Shown: positions 1-8,132, counted from the stretch's first letter. The stretch: 64,000 bases of DNA from Methylobacterium gnaphalii (GCF_007992215.1 NZ_BJZV01000004.1:62001-126000), one strand, 5' to 3'. A program made the numbers and translations. Notes: a model not told the origin generated them from the letters alone.

Positions 1-453
1 GATGATCGCTTCCGCCAGCCGCTCGTTCGGGCGCAGGCCCTCCGGCAGCCGGTGGCCGTACATCTCGCGCTCGCCGCGCCGATACCGGGTCAGGATCGAC
101 GTCGAGGTCGTGCCCGCGAGATATCCTCGCACCACGATCTCGACCGGCAGGATGTCGAGGCGACGGCCGACGACCACGTTCGGATCCGGATAGGCGAGCA
201 CGTGGTTCGGACAGATGTCGGCAGTCCGCTCGAACCAGTAGCGAGCGGTCTGCGTCAGAACTTGACCCTTGAAGGGAATGGCGGCGAGCGGACGGTCGAA
301 GGCGCTGATCCGGTCGGTGGTGATCAGGATGCGGCGACCGTCGGGGAGATCGTAATTGTCGCGGACTTTGCCCCGGTAGCGGTTCGGCAGCCCGGCGATC
401 TCCGCCTCGGTCAGAACTTGATGTGCGTGCTGCGCAAGAGAAGCGATGTCCAT
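1..453 (-). CDS. purC: Phosphoribosylaminoimidazole-succinocarboxamide synthase, partial (C-terminus off the window)
   Basis: Cytosolic purine-biosynthesis enzyme joining CAIR and aspartate with ATP to give SAICAR. Reading the minus strand from the ATG at 453 gives 151 codons without a stop, beginning [20 protein letters not shown]. Recognisable family blocks follow: [11 protein letters not shown], the nucleotide-site segment [13 protein letters not shown], the [13 protein letters not shown] block, and [13 protein letters not shown], which is the SAICAR synthetase signature. The N-terminal extension and spacing match the long (about 300-residue) form of the enzyme, so roughly half the protein lies beyond position 1. 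The next gene upstream is separate, about 130 bases away. Family assignment is secure; only the missing C-terminal half is unseen. Confidence 0.93.
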   Translation of the reverse strand, partial: MDIASLAQHAHQVLTEAEIAGLPNRYRGKVRDNYDLPDGRRILITTDRISAFDRPLAAIPFKGQVLTQTARYWFERTADICPNHVLAYPDPNVVVGRRLDILPVEIVVRGYLAGTTSTSILTRYRRGEREMYGHRLPEGLRPNERLAEAII

Positions 454-583
454 CGACTGCCTTGTCCGCTCGGCTCGAAATGAAAGAGCGATCAGGCCTC
501 GTAGCAGGAAAGCGGCATGACCGCTTGCACTATGCGCTGGAGGCGGTGCGGCCTGACCGATCGACGGGCGAGCGCCCGGCCGC

Positions 584-1129
584 TCAAGAGTCGTGGTGCC
601 CCGCCGAAGCCCGGTCCGTCAGCGCCATGAGGAGACCCGAGACCACGAAGACCATGTGGATGCCGACGAACCAGGCAAGCTCGCGGTCCGTGTAATTCTT
701 CATGTCCATGAAGGCCTTGAGGAGCTGGATCGCCGAGATCGCGACGATCGACGACATCAGCTTGAGCTTCAGCCCCGTGAAGTCGATCGTGCCCATCCAT
801 TCGGGCCAGTCCTTGTGGTCCGTATGGTCGAACTTCGAGACGAAGTTCTCGTATCCAGAGAACATCACGATGACCAGCAGCGAGGCGGTGAACGACAGGT
901 CCACCAGCGTCAGCACGCCGAGGATGGTCTGCGACTCGTCCAGCTCCAGCAGGTGCCCGGCGAAATGCCAGATCTCCTGGCCCAGCTTGACCAGGAGGAT
1001 CAGCAGACCGAGCACCAGAGCCGCGTAGAACGGCGCGAGCAGCCAACGGCTCGCGAAGAGAAAACGCTCGAAGCCCCGTTCCAACATCCGTCTGCCGATC
1101 CCCTCTGCGACCGGCAGCGGATGTGCCAT
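584..1129 (-). CDS. UPF0114/YqhA-family integral membrane protein
   Basis: 181-residue membrane protein with four predicted hydrophobic segments (about residues 29-52, 70-91, 124-142 and 152-170). The central stretch with [20 protein letters not shown] and the conserved ENFVSKFD followed by [20 protein letters not shown] is characteristic of the YqhA/UPF0114 family, whose function is not established. It lies between purC and msrA on the same strand; the 38-base gap to msrA leaves co-transcription possible but unproven. Fold and family are seen in the sequence; no role is inferred. Confidence 0.87.
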   Translation of the reverse strand: MAHPLPVAEGIGRRMLERGFERFLFASRWLLAPFYAALVLGLLILLVKLGQEIWHFAGHLLELDESQTILGVLTLVDLSFTASLLVIVMFSGYENFVSKFDHTDHKDWPEWMGTIDFTGLKLKLMSSIVAISAIQLLKAFMDMKNYTDRELAWFVGIHMVFVVSGLLMALTDRASAGHHDS

Positions 1130-1167
1130 GCGGGTGCCGCCTCTTCAAGCGGCCCCGCTCGGAACGG

Positions 1168-1833
1168 CTACGCCGCCGCCGCGCCCTCACCGAGGCCGAC
1201 CGGGCACGACACGCCGGTGCCGCCGAGCCCGCAATAGCCGCCCGGGTTCTTGGCGAGGTATTGCTGGTGGTAGTCCTCGGCGAAGTAGAAGGCCTCGAGT
1301 GGCGCGATCTCGGTGGTGATCGCCCCGTAGCCCTGCTCGGCCAGCGCCCGCGCGTAGCGCTCGCGCACGGCGCGCGCCGTCTCGGCCTGGGCCTCGCTCG
1401 TCGTGTAGATGCCCGAACGGTACTGCGTGCCCGTGTCGTTGCCCTGGCGGTAGCCCTGGGTCGGGTCGTGGCTCTCGAAGAAGGTCTTGAGCAGCGACTC
1501 GAGCGGCAGCACCGCAGGATCGTAGGCGACGAGCACGACTTCGTTGTGCCCGGTCTGGCCGGAACAGACCTCCTCGTAGGTCGGGTTCGGCGTGAAGCCG
1601 GCGGCGTAGCCGACGGCCGTCACGAACACGCTCTCGGGCAATTGCCAGAACTTGCGCTCGGCACCCCAAAAGCAGCCGAGACCCAGCACGATGGTCTCGA
1701 TGCCGGGCGGGTAGGGGCCTTTCAGCGGATTGCCGTTCACGAAGTGCCGCTCGGCGGTGGGCAGCGGGTTCGGACGCCCCGGCAGGGCATCGGCGGCGGC
1801 AGGCATTTCGGCGCGCTTGCGGAAGAACAGCAT
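1168..1833 (-). CDS. msrA: Peptide-methionine (S)-S-oxide reductase MsrA
   Basis: Repairs methionine-S-sulfoxide in proteins, using thioredoxin as reductant. The 221-residue product carries the GCFWGAER active-site motif with nucleophilic Cys54, the conserved [15 protein letters not shown] block, the [19 protein letters not shown] substrate-site block, and a glycine-rich C-terminal tail with two further cysteines ([15 protein letters not shown]) suited to resolving the sulfenic acid. The length and the extra N-terminal 40 residues are typical of the longer bacterial MsrA. A thioredoxin gene (trxA) lies about 14 kb away and could supply electrons, though it is not linked to this gene. Confidence 0.96.
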   Translation of the reverse strand: MLFFRKRAEMPAAADALPGRPNPLPTAERHFVNGNPLKGPYPPGIETIVLGLGCFWGAERKFWQLPESVFVTAVGYAAGFTPNPTYEEVCSGQTGHNEVVLVAYDPAVLPLESLLKTFFESHDPTQGYRQGNDTGTQYRSGIYTTSEAQAETARAVRERYARALAEQGYGAITTEIAPLEAFYFAEDYHQQYLAKNPGGYCGLGGTGVSCPVGLGEGAAAA

Positions 1834-1920
1834 GGATACGCCTCTCGCGTGTCGGGAGATGTCTTGGGTCCCCCGAATATGGGGTGCGAGACCCGCGCTT
1901 GCGATGGGCGTCTGGGCCGT

Positions 1921-2406
1921 TCAGTGCCGGTCGTCGAGCGCTGGCGGCAGGGGAGCGACCTCGATGCCCTCGTCGATGAGGGCGCGGGCCTCCTCCAGGC
2001 TCGCCTCGCCATAGATCGCGCGGGTCGGTGCATCGCCGTAATGCATGGCGCGGGCTTCGTCCGGGAAGCGTTCGCCGACATTGTCGGCCGTGCGCGTTAC
2101 CTCCTCGCGTACCGCCCGAAGCAGCGCGCGCAGGCGTTTCTCCGCCTCGGCGATCATCGGCACAGCTGTTTCGGCCGATGCGGCAGGCGGCGTGTCCGCT
2201 CCGCTCTCGACCGGAGCGGGCAGCCCGGTCCGTTCCCTGTCCCTGCGTGCGATCGCAGGAGCCATCAGAGCCTTGGAGACCTTGCGCGAGTCGCAGAACG
2301 GGCAGGAGACGAGGCCGCGCTCGGCCTGCTCGTCATAGGCGCTGCCGGAGGGGAACCAGCTCTCGAAGCTGTGGCCTGAATCGCAGGCGAGTGTGTAGCG
2401 GATCAT
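1921..2406 (-). CDS. DUF1178-family small zinc-ribbon-like protein
   Basis: 161-residue protein beginning MIRYTLACDSGHSFESWFPS, the hallmark of DUF1178, with a following SCPFCDS CxxC pair. Together with the early Cys-Gly-His these could form a metal-binding knuckle; the middle is Ala/Pro-rich and the C-terminal 70 residues are charged and helical. No biochemical function is known for the family. It ends an apparent minus-strand operon after grxC and the nitrilase gene, 20 bases downstream of the latter. That arrangement recurs in related genomes as far as I recall, hinting at a shared redox role, which is inference. Confidence 0.85.
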   Translation of the reverse strand: MIRYTLACDSGHSFESWFPSGSAYDEQAERGLVSCPFCDSRKVSKALMAPAIARRDRERTGLPAPVESGADTPPAASAETAVPMIAEAEKRLRALLRAVREEVTRTADNVGERFPDEARAMHYGDAPTRAIYGEASLEEARALIDEGIEVAPLPPALDDRH

Positions 2407-2426
2407 GGGACTTAGATGGGGACGGC

Positions 2427-3269
2427 TCAGGCGTGGCGCACGCTGAAGGGTCGCGCGTTGCGCAGGGCCGGGATACGCCCGCGGACCTCAGCGACCTGGG
2501 CGAGATCGATCTCGGCAAGGATGATGCCCGGTGCGTTGCCCTCGGCCTCGGCGAGGATCCGGCCCCAGGGATCAACGATCAGGGAATGGCCGTAGGTCTC
2601 GCGGCCGTCCTCGTGCAGGCCGCCCTGGGCTGCGGAGATCATGAACGAACCCGTTTCCACGGCGCGGGCGCGCTGCAACAAGTGCCAATGCGCCTCTCCC
2701 GTCTGCCGGGTGAAGCAGGCCGGCGCAGTCAGCACCTCGGCCCCAGCCTCGGCCAGAGCCCGGAAGATCGCGGGGAAGCGGATATCGTAGCAGATCGAGA
2801 TGCCGAGCTTGGCCCAGGGCAGGGAGGCCATCACCGCGCAGTCGCCGCCGGTATAGGTCGCCGATTCCCGCCAGCTCTCGCCGTTCGGGAGATCTACGTC
2901 GTAGAGATGGACCTTGTCGTAGGAGGCACGGATTTCCCCACCGGCATCGATCAGGAAAGCGCGGTTGGCGATCTTGTCGCCGTTCCTGACGGCGAGCGAG
3001 CCGATCTGGATGACGACGCGGTTCTCGCGGGCTGCCTCGCGCAGGCCGGCGAGCGTCGGGTCGGTCTCCTGCGGCCCGATCCGTTCGAACAGGCGCTCCC
3101 GGTCGCGCTCCACCAGGGAGGTCATCTCCGGGGTCTGGACGTAGTCGGCACCGCGTTCGGCCGCTTCGCGGATCGCAGCCACGGCCGCGTCGCGGTTGGC
3201 CAGCGGCTCGCGGCCCGAGCGCATCTGCACGCAGGCGGCGACGAAGCGACGGGGTTCGACTTGTGCCAT
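2427..3269 (-). CDS. Carbon-nitrogen hydrolase (nitrilase superfamily; Nit1/Nit2-like amidase)
   Basis: 280 residues from the ATG at 3269; that start is chosen because it overlaps the grxC stop as TGATG, whereas an upstream extension in frame only reads through grxC. The nitrilase catalytic triad is visible: Glu48 in TPEMTSL, Lys119 in YDKVHLYDVD and the nucleophile Cys160 in GISICYDIRFP. The DVDLPNGES and HWHLLQRARAVET segments match the branch containing omega-amidase and deaminated-glutathione amidase. Linkage to a glutaredoxin makes clean-up of deaminated glutathione the most attractive guess, but alpha-ketoglutaramate or another omega-amide remains possible. Confidence 0.9.
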   Translation of the reverse strand: MAQVEPRRFVAACVQMRSGREPLANRDAAVAAIREAAERGADYVQTPEMTSLVERDRERLFERIGPQETDPTLAGLREAARENRVVIQIGSLAVRNGDKIANRAFLIDAGGEIRASYDKVHLYDVDLPNGESWRESATYTGGDCAVMASLPWAKLGISICYDIRFPAIFRALAEAGAEVLTAPACFTRQTGEAHWHLLQRARAVETGSFMISAAQGGLHEDGRETYGHSLIVDPWGRILAEAEGNAPGIILAEIDLAQVAEVRGRIPALRNARPFSVRHA

Positions 3270-3526
3270 CAGGGAGTCAGCAGGGGATCGAGGCGCCCCG
3301 CCCGGTCGAGGGCATAGAGGTCGTCGCAGCCGCCAACATGCGTCTCGCCGACGAAGATCTGCGGCACGCTGGTACGGCCGCCGGCGCGCTGCGTCATCTC
3401 GCGGCGCGCACCGGCGATCTTCTCGACGTCGATTTCGTTGAAGGCCGCGCCCTTCTCCTTCAGCAGGCTCTTCGCCGCCGAACAGTAGGGGCACCAGGCT
3501 GTGGTGTAGATCGTGACCGGCTGCAT
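3269..3526 (-). CDS. grxC: Glutaredoxin 3 (class I, dithiol)
   Basis: 85-residue cytosolic glutaredoxin reducing disulfides with glutathione. It has the dithiol active site WCPYC (Cys12, Cys15), the cis-proline TSVPQIF and the glutathione-binding GGCDDL motif. The ATG at 3526 gives the usual family length beginning MQPVTIYTT. An in-frame ATG at 3562, with GGGA upstream, would add twelve residues and cannot be excluded. The stop overlaps the start of the following amidase gene by one base (TGATG), so the two are almost certainly co-translated. Confidence 0.95.
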   Translation of the reverse strand: MQPVTIYTTAWCPYCSAAKSLLKEKGAAFNEIDVEKIAGARREMTQRAGGRTSVPQIFVGETHVGGCDDLYALDRAGRLDPLLTP

Positions 3527-3624
3527 GTTTGGGAAGGCCGTGCGAGGGATTGCACGACCCATATAGTGTCCCGGCAGGCCGTTCCTATTGCACGCGCCAC
3601 ACAGGCGCCCGCTTTGCCGGCGGC

Positions 3625-3981
3625 TCAGGCTGCCAGCAGCTTCTCGACCTCGTTGACGAGCTCACGCAGGTGGAAGGGCTTCGAGAGCACCTTCGCGTCC
3701 TTCGGAGCCTTCGAGTCGGGATTGAGCGCAACCGCGGCAAAGCCCGTGATGAACATCACCTTGATGTCGGGGTCGAGCTCGGTGGCGCGGCGCGCCAGCT
3801 CGATGCCGTCCATCTCCGGCATCACGATGTCGGTGAGCAGCAGCTCGAAAGGCTCTTCGCGCAGACGGTTATAGGCCGAGAGGCCGTTGTCGAAGGACAG
3901 CACCTCGTAGCCAGCGTTCTGCAGCGCCTTGGCCAGGAAGCGGCGCATGTCATTGTCGTCTTCCGCGAGAAGGATCTTCAT
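3625..3981 (-). CDS. cpdR: Single-domain response regulator CpdR
   Basis: 118-residue stand-alone receiver domain. The acidic pocket (AEDDND), phospho-acceptor Asp51 in LLTDIVMPEMDG, the switch Thr in FITGF and the conserved Lys in LSKPFHL are all present, and no output domain follows. The sequence, including the C-terminal ending EKLLAA, matches CpdR. In Caulobacter and rhizobia unphosphorylated CpdR brings ClpXP to the pole and primes degradation of cell-cycle proteins, while the CckA-ChpT relay phosphorylates it. A CtrA-like box lies about 70 bases upstream (4052-4066), consistent with CtrA control. It is divergent from the amidohydrolase gene at 4135. Confidence 0.93.
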   Translation of the reverse strand: MKILLAEDDNDMRRFLAKALQNAGYEVLSFDNGLSAYNRLREEPFELLLTDIVMPEMDGIELARRATELDPDIKVMFITGFAAVALNPDSKAPKDAKVLSKPFHLRELVNEVEKLLAA

Positions 3982-4051
3982 CGAACGGCTTCCTAGGGCT
4001 CTTCGAGGCCCGACATGACTCGGATGTTCTTTTCATAAAGCGGCGGCTTGG

Positions 4052-4066
4052 TAAACACAGCGTTAA
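4052..4066 (-). promoter_or_regulatory. CtrA-like binding box upstream of cpdR
   Basis: On the minus strand the sequence reads TTAA, seven bases, TTTA, one mismatch from the CtrA consensus TTAA-N7-TTAA. It lies in the divergent intergenic region, 71 bases before the cpdR start and 69 bases before the amidohydrolase start. cpdR belongs to the CtrA regulon in several alphaproteobacteria, which makes the match plausible, but a single near-consensus site in one sequence is weak evidence. Confidence 0.4.
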
Positions 4067-4134
4067 GGCTTGGCCGGCGGGCCCGGTGTCGCGGCTCGGT
4101 GGACAGGATCGCCCGCGCACAGCAAACTGCGCCG

Positions 4135-5031
4135 ATGATCGAGCGCCCCGCGCCCCAACCCAGCGATTTCGACCCGCCCTTTGCCGTGGACGAGCCGGAC
4201 ACGCACGCGGTTCCGTTCGTGTTCAATACGCCCCATTCGGGGGCGATCTACCCAGGTCATTTCCTGGCCGCGTCGCGCCTCGACGCGCTGTCGCTGCGGC
4301 GCTCCGAGGACGCCCATGTCGACCGGCTTTTCGCGCCCGTCGTCGCTCTCGGCGCGCCGCTGATGCGCGCGCACTTTCCGCGGGCCTATCTCGACGTGAA
4401 CCGCGAGCCCTACGAGCTCGATCCGCGCATGTTCCTCGGGCGCCTGCCGCCCTTCTCCAACACTCGCTCGATGCGTGTGGCCGGAGGGCTCGGCACAGTG
4501 CCGCGCATCGTTGCGGACGGTCAGGAGATCTATCGCGAGCGGCTGCCGGTCGAGGACGCGCTCGCTCGCATCGAGCAGCTCTACAAGCCTTATCACCGGA
4601 TGCTGCGCGGTCTGATCCAGCGCACGGTGAAGCTCTTCGGCAACGCCGTCCTGATCGACTGCCACTCGATGCCCTCGACGAGCCTCGGCCGGAACGAGGA
4701 TGGCAGGGTCGACATCGTCCTCGGCGACCGCTTCGGCACTGCCTGCGCATCGGTCCTGATCGACAGTTTCGAGCATCACCTGCAGGCGCGCGGCCTGCGC
4801 GTGGTGCGCAACAAACCCTATGCCGGTGGCTTCATTACCGAGCATTACGGGGAGCCGAACCTGTCGCGGCATGCGCTGCAAATCGAGATCAACCGCGATC
4901 TATACATGAACGAACGTACGCTCGCTCTAACGGCCGACTTCGACGCTCTTGTGGAAAGCCTGACCCATGTCACGGCGGCGGTCGCGGCTGATTGGACGGG
5001 CTGGGGTGCGCAGCGCATCGCCGCCGAGTAG
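4135..5031 (+). CDS. N-formylglutamate amidohydrolase family protein
   Basis: 298 residues from the ATG at 4135 (an upstream in-frame start would add poorly conserved residues running back over the regulatory region). The family blocks VFNTPHSGAIYP, RSEDAHVDRLF, HFPRAYLDVNREPYELDPRMF, LIDCHSMPS and the C-terminal LQIEINRDLYMNE are clear. Histidines and acidic residues in these blocks form the zinc site of the HutG/DUF FGase family. Members hydrolyse N-formylglutamate in histidine degradation, but no other hut genes are nearby, so the true substrate may be another N-acyl amino acid. Divergent from cpdR; a GC hairpin with a T-run on the minus strand just downstream belongs to the small RNA. Confidence 0.88.
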   Translation: MIERPAPQPSDFDPPFAVDEPDTHAVPFVFNTPHSGAIYPGHFLAASRLDALSLRRSEDAHVDRLFAPVVALGAPLMRAHFPRAYLDVNREPYELDPRMFLGRLPPFSNTRSMRVAGGLGTVPRIVADGQEIYRERLPVEDALARIEQLYKPYHRMLRGLIQRTVKLFGNAVLIDCHSMPSTSLGRNEDGRVDIVLGDRFGTACASVLIDSFEHHLQARGLRVVRNKPYAGGFITEHYGEPNLSRHALQIEINRDLYMNERTLALTADFDALVESLTHVTAAVAADWTGWGAQRIAAE

Positions 5032-5060
5032 TCTCGGCCCCAAGACACTGATCTGAAAAG

Positions 5061-5151
5061 AAAAAAGGCCACTCCCGAAGGAGCGGCCCGAAGTCTAGGG
5101 AGGAAACGCCCAAGAAGGGCTGCAAAACCGCGACGCCATCGCGATCTCGCA
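5061..5151 (-). ncRNA. Probable alpha-r8 (MmgR-type) trans-acting small RNA
   Basis: The minus strand holds a compact module: a small hairpin (stem GCCC/GGGC, 5108-5120), then a single-stranded stretch containing the exact decamer TTTCCTCCCT (5097-5106), then a strong hairpin (GGCC...GGCC, 5067-5088, UUCG-like loop) running straight into six T residues (5061-5066). I recall this architecture and the invariant UUUCCUCCCU decamer for the alpha-r8 family, whose Sinorhizobium member MmgR (about 77 nt) limits polyhydroxybutyrate accumulation. The anti-Shine-Dalgarno-like decamer suits base pairing near start codons. The 5' end is inferred from the promoter at 5158-5185. No convincing protein is encoded here. 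Confidence 0.75.
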
Positions 5152-5157
5152 ATGCAC

Positions 5158-5185
5158 AAGATACAGTGCGGCGCACAAAGCGCAA
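5158..5185 (-). promoter_or_regulatory. Sigma-70-type promoter of the small RNA
   Basis: Minus-strand TTGCGC (5185-5180), a 16-base spacer and TATCTT (5163-5158) fit a housekeeping promoter. They predict a start near 5151 and a transcript of about 90 nt ending in the T-run at 5061. The upstream protein gene ends at 5298, so the RNA is an independent unit. Confidence 0.5.
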
Positions 5186-5297
5186 GCGAACTTGAATACA
5201 AATTGTCTGCGCTGAGCGCATGGTGGGCTTGTGAGGACCGCAAGCTATGCAACTGCGCAAGGGGCGGCGCAGAGAATTTGACGCTTCTGAAGCTGAC

Positions 5298-5978
5298 TCA
5301 GCTGCCCAGGCTCAGGTCGATATGGGACGAGCGGTCGTGCTCAGCGGCAATGTAGGGCAGAGCCTCGTTGGCGAAGCGGCGGCCCTCGATGCTGTCCCCG
5401 CTGCGCGAGTAGCCTTCGTAGAGCGCCAGTGCACGGGCATCGGCACGCGCCTGTTGGGCGACGTAGGCTTGATCGAAGCTGCCCGCGTCCGGCGCGGCGC
5501 GAAGCTGGTCGATTCGGGCTTGAGCCTTGGGACCGAGGGCGACGCGAGGGCCGAGCTCGACCGGAGCACCTTCAACGATCGGCGTGGTGACGGCGACCGG
5601 TGCGAGGACGATGCCTGAGGGATTATTCGGCGCGGCTTCGCTGCTGCGTGCGTCGTAGGCAATGAGGCCGCTGGCCGTCAGCGAAGTGTCGGGCGGCAGC
5701 AGCGCTTCGGTTGTCGCCTTGCGGGTCTCGATGACGCGGCGGGCATAGTCGCGCACGTCGCGATTGCGCGAGCGCTGCAGGGCGAGCCGGCTCGCTTCGA
5801 TGCTCGCTGCATCCGAACGCAAGGCCTCGGCCCGGAACGTGCCGGTGTTCGTCGTGGCGCCGACGGGAAGGGTCACCTCTGAAGGCGCGATGCGCACGGG
5901 GAGTGGCTCTTGCGCCAGAGCGGAGCCGGCGAGAACCACGGACAGGCCGAGGGCAACCGGGGCGAGGGCTTGTTTCAT
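5298..5978 (-). CDS. Secreted DUF4142-domain protein
   Basis: 226 residues from the ATG at 5978, which opens directly onto a signal peptide (KQALAPVALGLSVVLAGSALA then QEPLP). The mature part is helical with the ferritin-like DUF4142 pattern: SRLALQRSRNRDVRDYARRV followed later by RIDQLRAAPDAGSFDQAYVAQ and a terminal helix. Genes of this family are often general-stress induced in alphaproteobacteria and their role is unknown. A possible ECF-type promoter is described at 6031-6055. The next upstream gene (DUF4337) is on the same strand 152 bases away. Confidence 0.82.
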   Translation of the reverse strand: MKQALAPVALGLSVVLAGSALAQEPLPVRIAPSEVTLPVGATTNTGTFRAEALRSDAASIEASRLALQRSRNRDVRDYARRVIETRKATTEALLPPDTSLTASGLIAYDARSSEAAPNNPSGIVLAPVAVTTPIVEGAPVELGPRVALGPKAQARIDQLRAAPDAGSFDQAYVAQQARADARALALYEGYSRSGDSIEGRRFANEALPYIAAEHDRSSHIDLSLGS

Positions 5979-6030
5979 GAACGTCTCGACATTCGATCCG
6001 CACCGGCCGTGCCGGGGCAACCGGCCGACC

Positions 6031-6055
6031 AACAGGTGGGAGGAATCGTCGTTCC
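6031..6055 (-). promoter_or_regulatory. Possible EcfG-type general stress promoter
   Basis: On the minus strand GGAAC (6055-6051), 16 bases, then TGTT (6034-6031). The alphaproteobacterial EcfG consensus is GGAAC-N16/17-CGTT, so the -10 element has one mismatch. The distance to the DUF4142 start codon at 5978 is appropriate. Speculative without expression data. Confidence 0.3.
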
Positions 6056-6130
6056 TGCATTCCAGCGTTGCCTGAAGGGCCGAGACAACGATGCCCAGAG
6101 AACCGTTTCCCTAACGCGACATCGCGGACC

Positions 6131-6691
6131 TCAATGGAGGAACGGCAGAGTGTGCGGCGCGAACATGCCGAAGGCGGCCAGAGCCAGTCCGGCGAAACCG
6201 AGGAAGCCGCCGGCGAAGGCGAGCAACACGATCCCGGTGATCACCTCGGCCGAGGCCAGTACGATCCCGACCTGGAACGCCGCCGAGGCGAGTTCGTAAT
6301 GGTGGTAGCGCTCCAGGGCGAGGTCACGTCTGTGCTCCGAGTCCTTGGCCTTGGCAGCAAGCTCCTTGCGACCCTCGCCGGTGGCGGGCTCGGATTCCCA
6401 GCGGGCGATTGTCTTGGTCCATTCCTCGCGCTTCGCCTTCACTGCCGGGTCGTTGCCGGCGGGCGGAAGGAGCCCCAAGGCTTCGTCGGCGGTCTTGAGC
6501 ACGGTGGCGCGGATGGTGCGGGCCTGGAAATAGGCCCATTGGTTGGAGGCCTCGACATTGGCGCTGAGTGCCTCGGTCTGCGCGCTCTTCGCCAGGGTCT
6601 CGGCGCCCGCCAGGAACAGCGCCAGCACCGAGATCAGCAGCGCCACACGCTTGTTCGACCCCTCGACCGCCCCGTGACCGCCACCCGACAT
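6131..6691 (-). CDS. DUF4337-family membrane protein
   Basis: 186 residues. The ATG at 6691 is preferred over one at 6700 because the purine-rich AGAGGG sits nine bases ahead of 6691 but directly abuts 6700. The layout is diagnostic of DUF4337: one N-terminal membrane segment (VALLISVLALFLAGAE), a conserved EASNQWAYFQARTIR helix, a central coiled charged region, and two C-terminal membrane segments (ASAAFQVGIVLASAEVITG, LLAFAGGFLGFAGLALAAF). Function unknown. Divergent from the MBL hydrolase at 6802. Confidence 0.85.
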   Translation of the reverse strand: MSGGGHGAVEGSNKRVALLISVLALFLAGAETLAKSAQTEALSANVEASNQWAYFQARTIRATVLKTADEALGLLPPAGNDPAVKAKREEWTKTIARWESEPATGEGRKELAAKAKDSEHRRDLALERYHHYELASAAFQVGIVLASAEVITGIVLLAFAGGFLGFAGLALAAFGMFAPHTLPFLH

Positions 6692-6801
6692 CCGTGCCAT
6701 CCCTCTGTGATTCGCAAGCGTCGCAGTCACAGCCCATGATGGGACGGCACGCAACGCGAAACTGCTCCGTCAAATGGACCGTTGAGGAGGGGGAGCTGAT
6801 C

Positions 6802-7533
6802 ATGAGGCTACAGGTTCTCGGATGCGGCGATGCCTTCGGATCGGGCGGGCGCTTCCACACCTGCTTCCATGTCGAGGCAGAGCGCACCCGCTTCCTGATC
6901 GATTGCGGCGCGTCCTCGCTCATCGCGATCCGCCGCTTCGGCGTCGACCCCAATGACATCGACACGGTGTTCATCACCCATCTGCACGGCGACCATTTCG
7001 GCGGCCTGCCCTGGCTAATCCTCGACGGACAGCTCGTCAGCCGCCGGACGAAACCGCTTGTGATCGTCGGGCCGCCGGGCACGGAGGCGCGGCTGTTCGC
7101 GGCGATGGAGGCGCTGTTTCCCGGTTCGAGCACTGTCGAGCGCCGTTTTGCGGTGGACGTCCGGGAGATCGAGGCAGGAACGCCGCTGACCGTGGGCGAG
7201 GTGAAGGCCAGCGCCTTCACCATGCGTCACCCATCCGGGGCGCCCTCGCAGGCGCTGCGTCTGGAGAGCGGCGGCAAGGTTGTCGCCTATACCGGCGATA
7301 CGGAGTGGGTCGACGCCATCGTGCCGGCCGGCCGCGAGGCGGACCTGATGATCGCCGAGGGCTACACGATCGAGCGTCCGGTGAAGTTCCACCTCGACTG
7401 GGCGACGCTGAAAGCGCGCCTGCCGGAGATCGCCCCGAAGCGGCTGATGCTCACGCATATGAGCGAGGAGATGATCGCGCATCCGGCCGACGGCTACATC
7501 GCGGCCGAGGATGGGCTGACCGTGGAGTTTTGA
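6802..7533 (+). CDS. MBL-fold metallo-hydrolase
   Basis: 243-residue soluble metallo-beta-lactamase-fold enzyme. The start at 6802 follows a strong Shine-Dalgarno (GAGGAGGGGGAG). The metal-binding HLHGDHFGG motif is preceded by the typical LIDCGAS strand; later metal ligands appear in FTMRHPSG, YTGDTEW and LTHMSEE. The fold resembles the RNase Z/ElaC-like and AtsA-like branch (LGCGDAFGSGGRFHT at the N-terminus) but the exosite arm of RNase Z is absent, so the substrate is unknown. Confidence 0.88.
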   Translation: MRLQVLGCGDAFGSGGRFHTCFHVEAERTRFLIDCGASSLIAIRRFGVDPNDIDTVFITHLHGDHFGGLPWLILDGQLVSRRTKPLVIVGPPGTEARLFAAMEALFPGSSTVERRFAVDVREIEAGTPLTVGEVKASAFTMRHPSGAPSQALRLESGGKVVAYTGDTEWVDAIVPAGREADLMIAEGYTIERPVKFHLDWATLKARLPEIAPKRLMLTHMSEEMIAHPADGYIAAEDGLTVEF

Positions 7534-7601
7534 GCGCTGTCGCCGTTGCGTCGTAGAAGGAGGATAATCCCCGCCCGCTTCGCGGGATAAGGAATCCTAT
7601 C

Positions 7602-8123
7602 ATGCGCTCACTGGTCCTGGCCGGGCTTTTCTCCCTCGGCATCTGCCTGTCGCCGGCTCTCGCCCAACCCGGTGCGCCGCCGCAGGTCGCGGCCGATCCC
7701 GAGCGCCTCGCCGCCGCGAAGGAGGTCGTCGCCGCCGCTCAGGGCGATCGGGCGGCCGTCATGGCGGCGATGAAGACCCCGATGATCGGGATGATGCAGC
7801 AGATGGGGATCAAGGAAGCCGACCGGGCGCAGGTCATGGTCGACGAGGTCGTGCTGCCGACGCTGGCCTCGCATTACGACGACCTGCTCTCGGTGCAGGC
7901 CCTCGCCTTCGCGGCGGTTCTCTCGAAGGAGGATCTGAAGGCGGTCGCCGCCTTCTACGGGACGCCGGCGGGCAAGAACATGGTCAAGGCCCAGCCGCAG
8001 CTCTCGCAGGCGATGCTGACCGGAATGCAGCAATGGATAGGCTCACTGGCCCCCGAGCTGCGCGAGAAGATCGCCAAGGCCGCGCAGGCCCATGGCTGGG
8101 ACGGCAAATCCGCCAAGCCCTGA
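7602..8123 (+). CDS. Secreted DUF2059-domain protein
   Basis: 173 residues with a clear signal peptide (RSLVLAGLFSLGICLSPALA) followed by a helical DUF2059 domain. Signature pieces include the Met-rich helix MIGMMQQMGI and LSKEDLKAVAAFYGTPAGKN, the near-universal segment of this family. Likely periplasmic; biochemical role unknown. A GC-rich hairpin lies between the MBL gene and this start (about 7569-7588). It ends nine bases before the convergent hemA stop. Confidence 0.86.
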   Translation: MRSLVLAGLFSLGICLSPALAQPGAPPQVAADPERLAAAKEVVAAAQGDRAAVMAAMKTPMIGMMQQMGIKEADRAQVMVDEVVLPTLASHYDDLLSVQALAFAAVLSKEDLKAVAAFYGTPAGKNMVKAQPQLSQAMLTGMQQWIGSLAPELREKIAKAAQAHGWDGKSAKP

Positions 8124-8132
8124 GGCGTTCCG

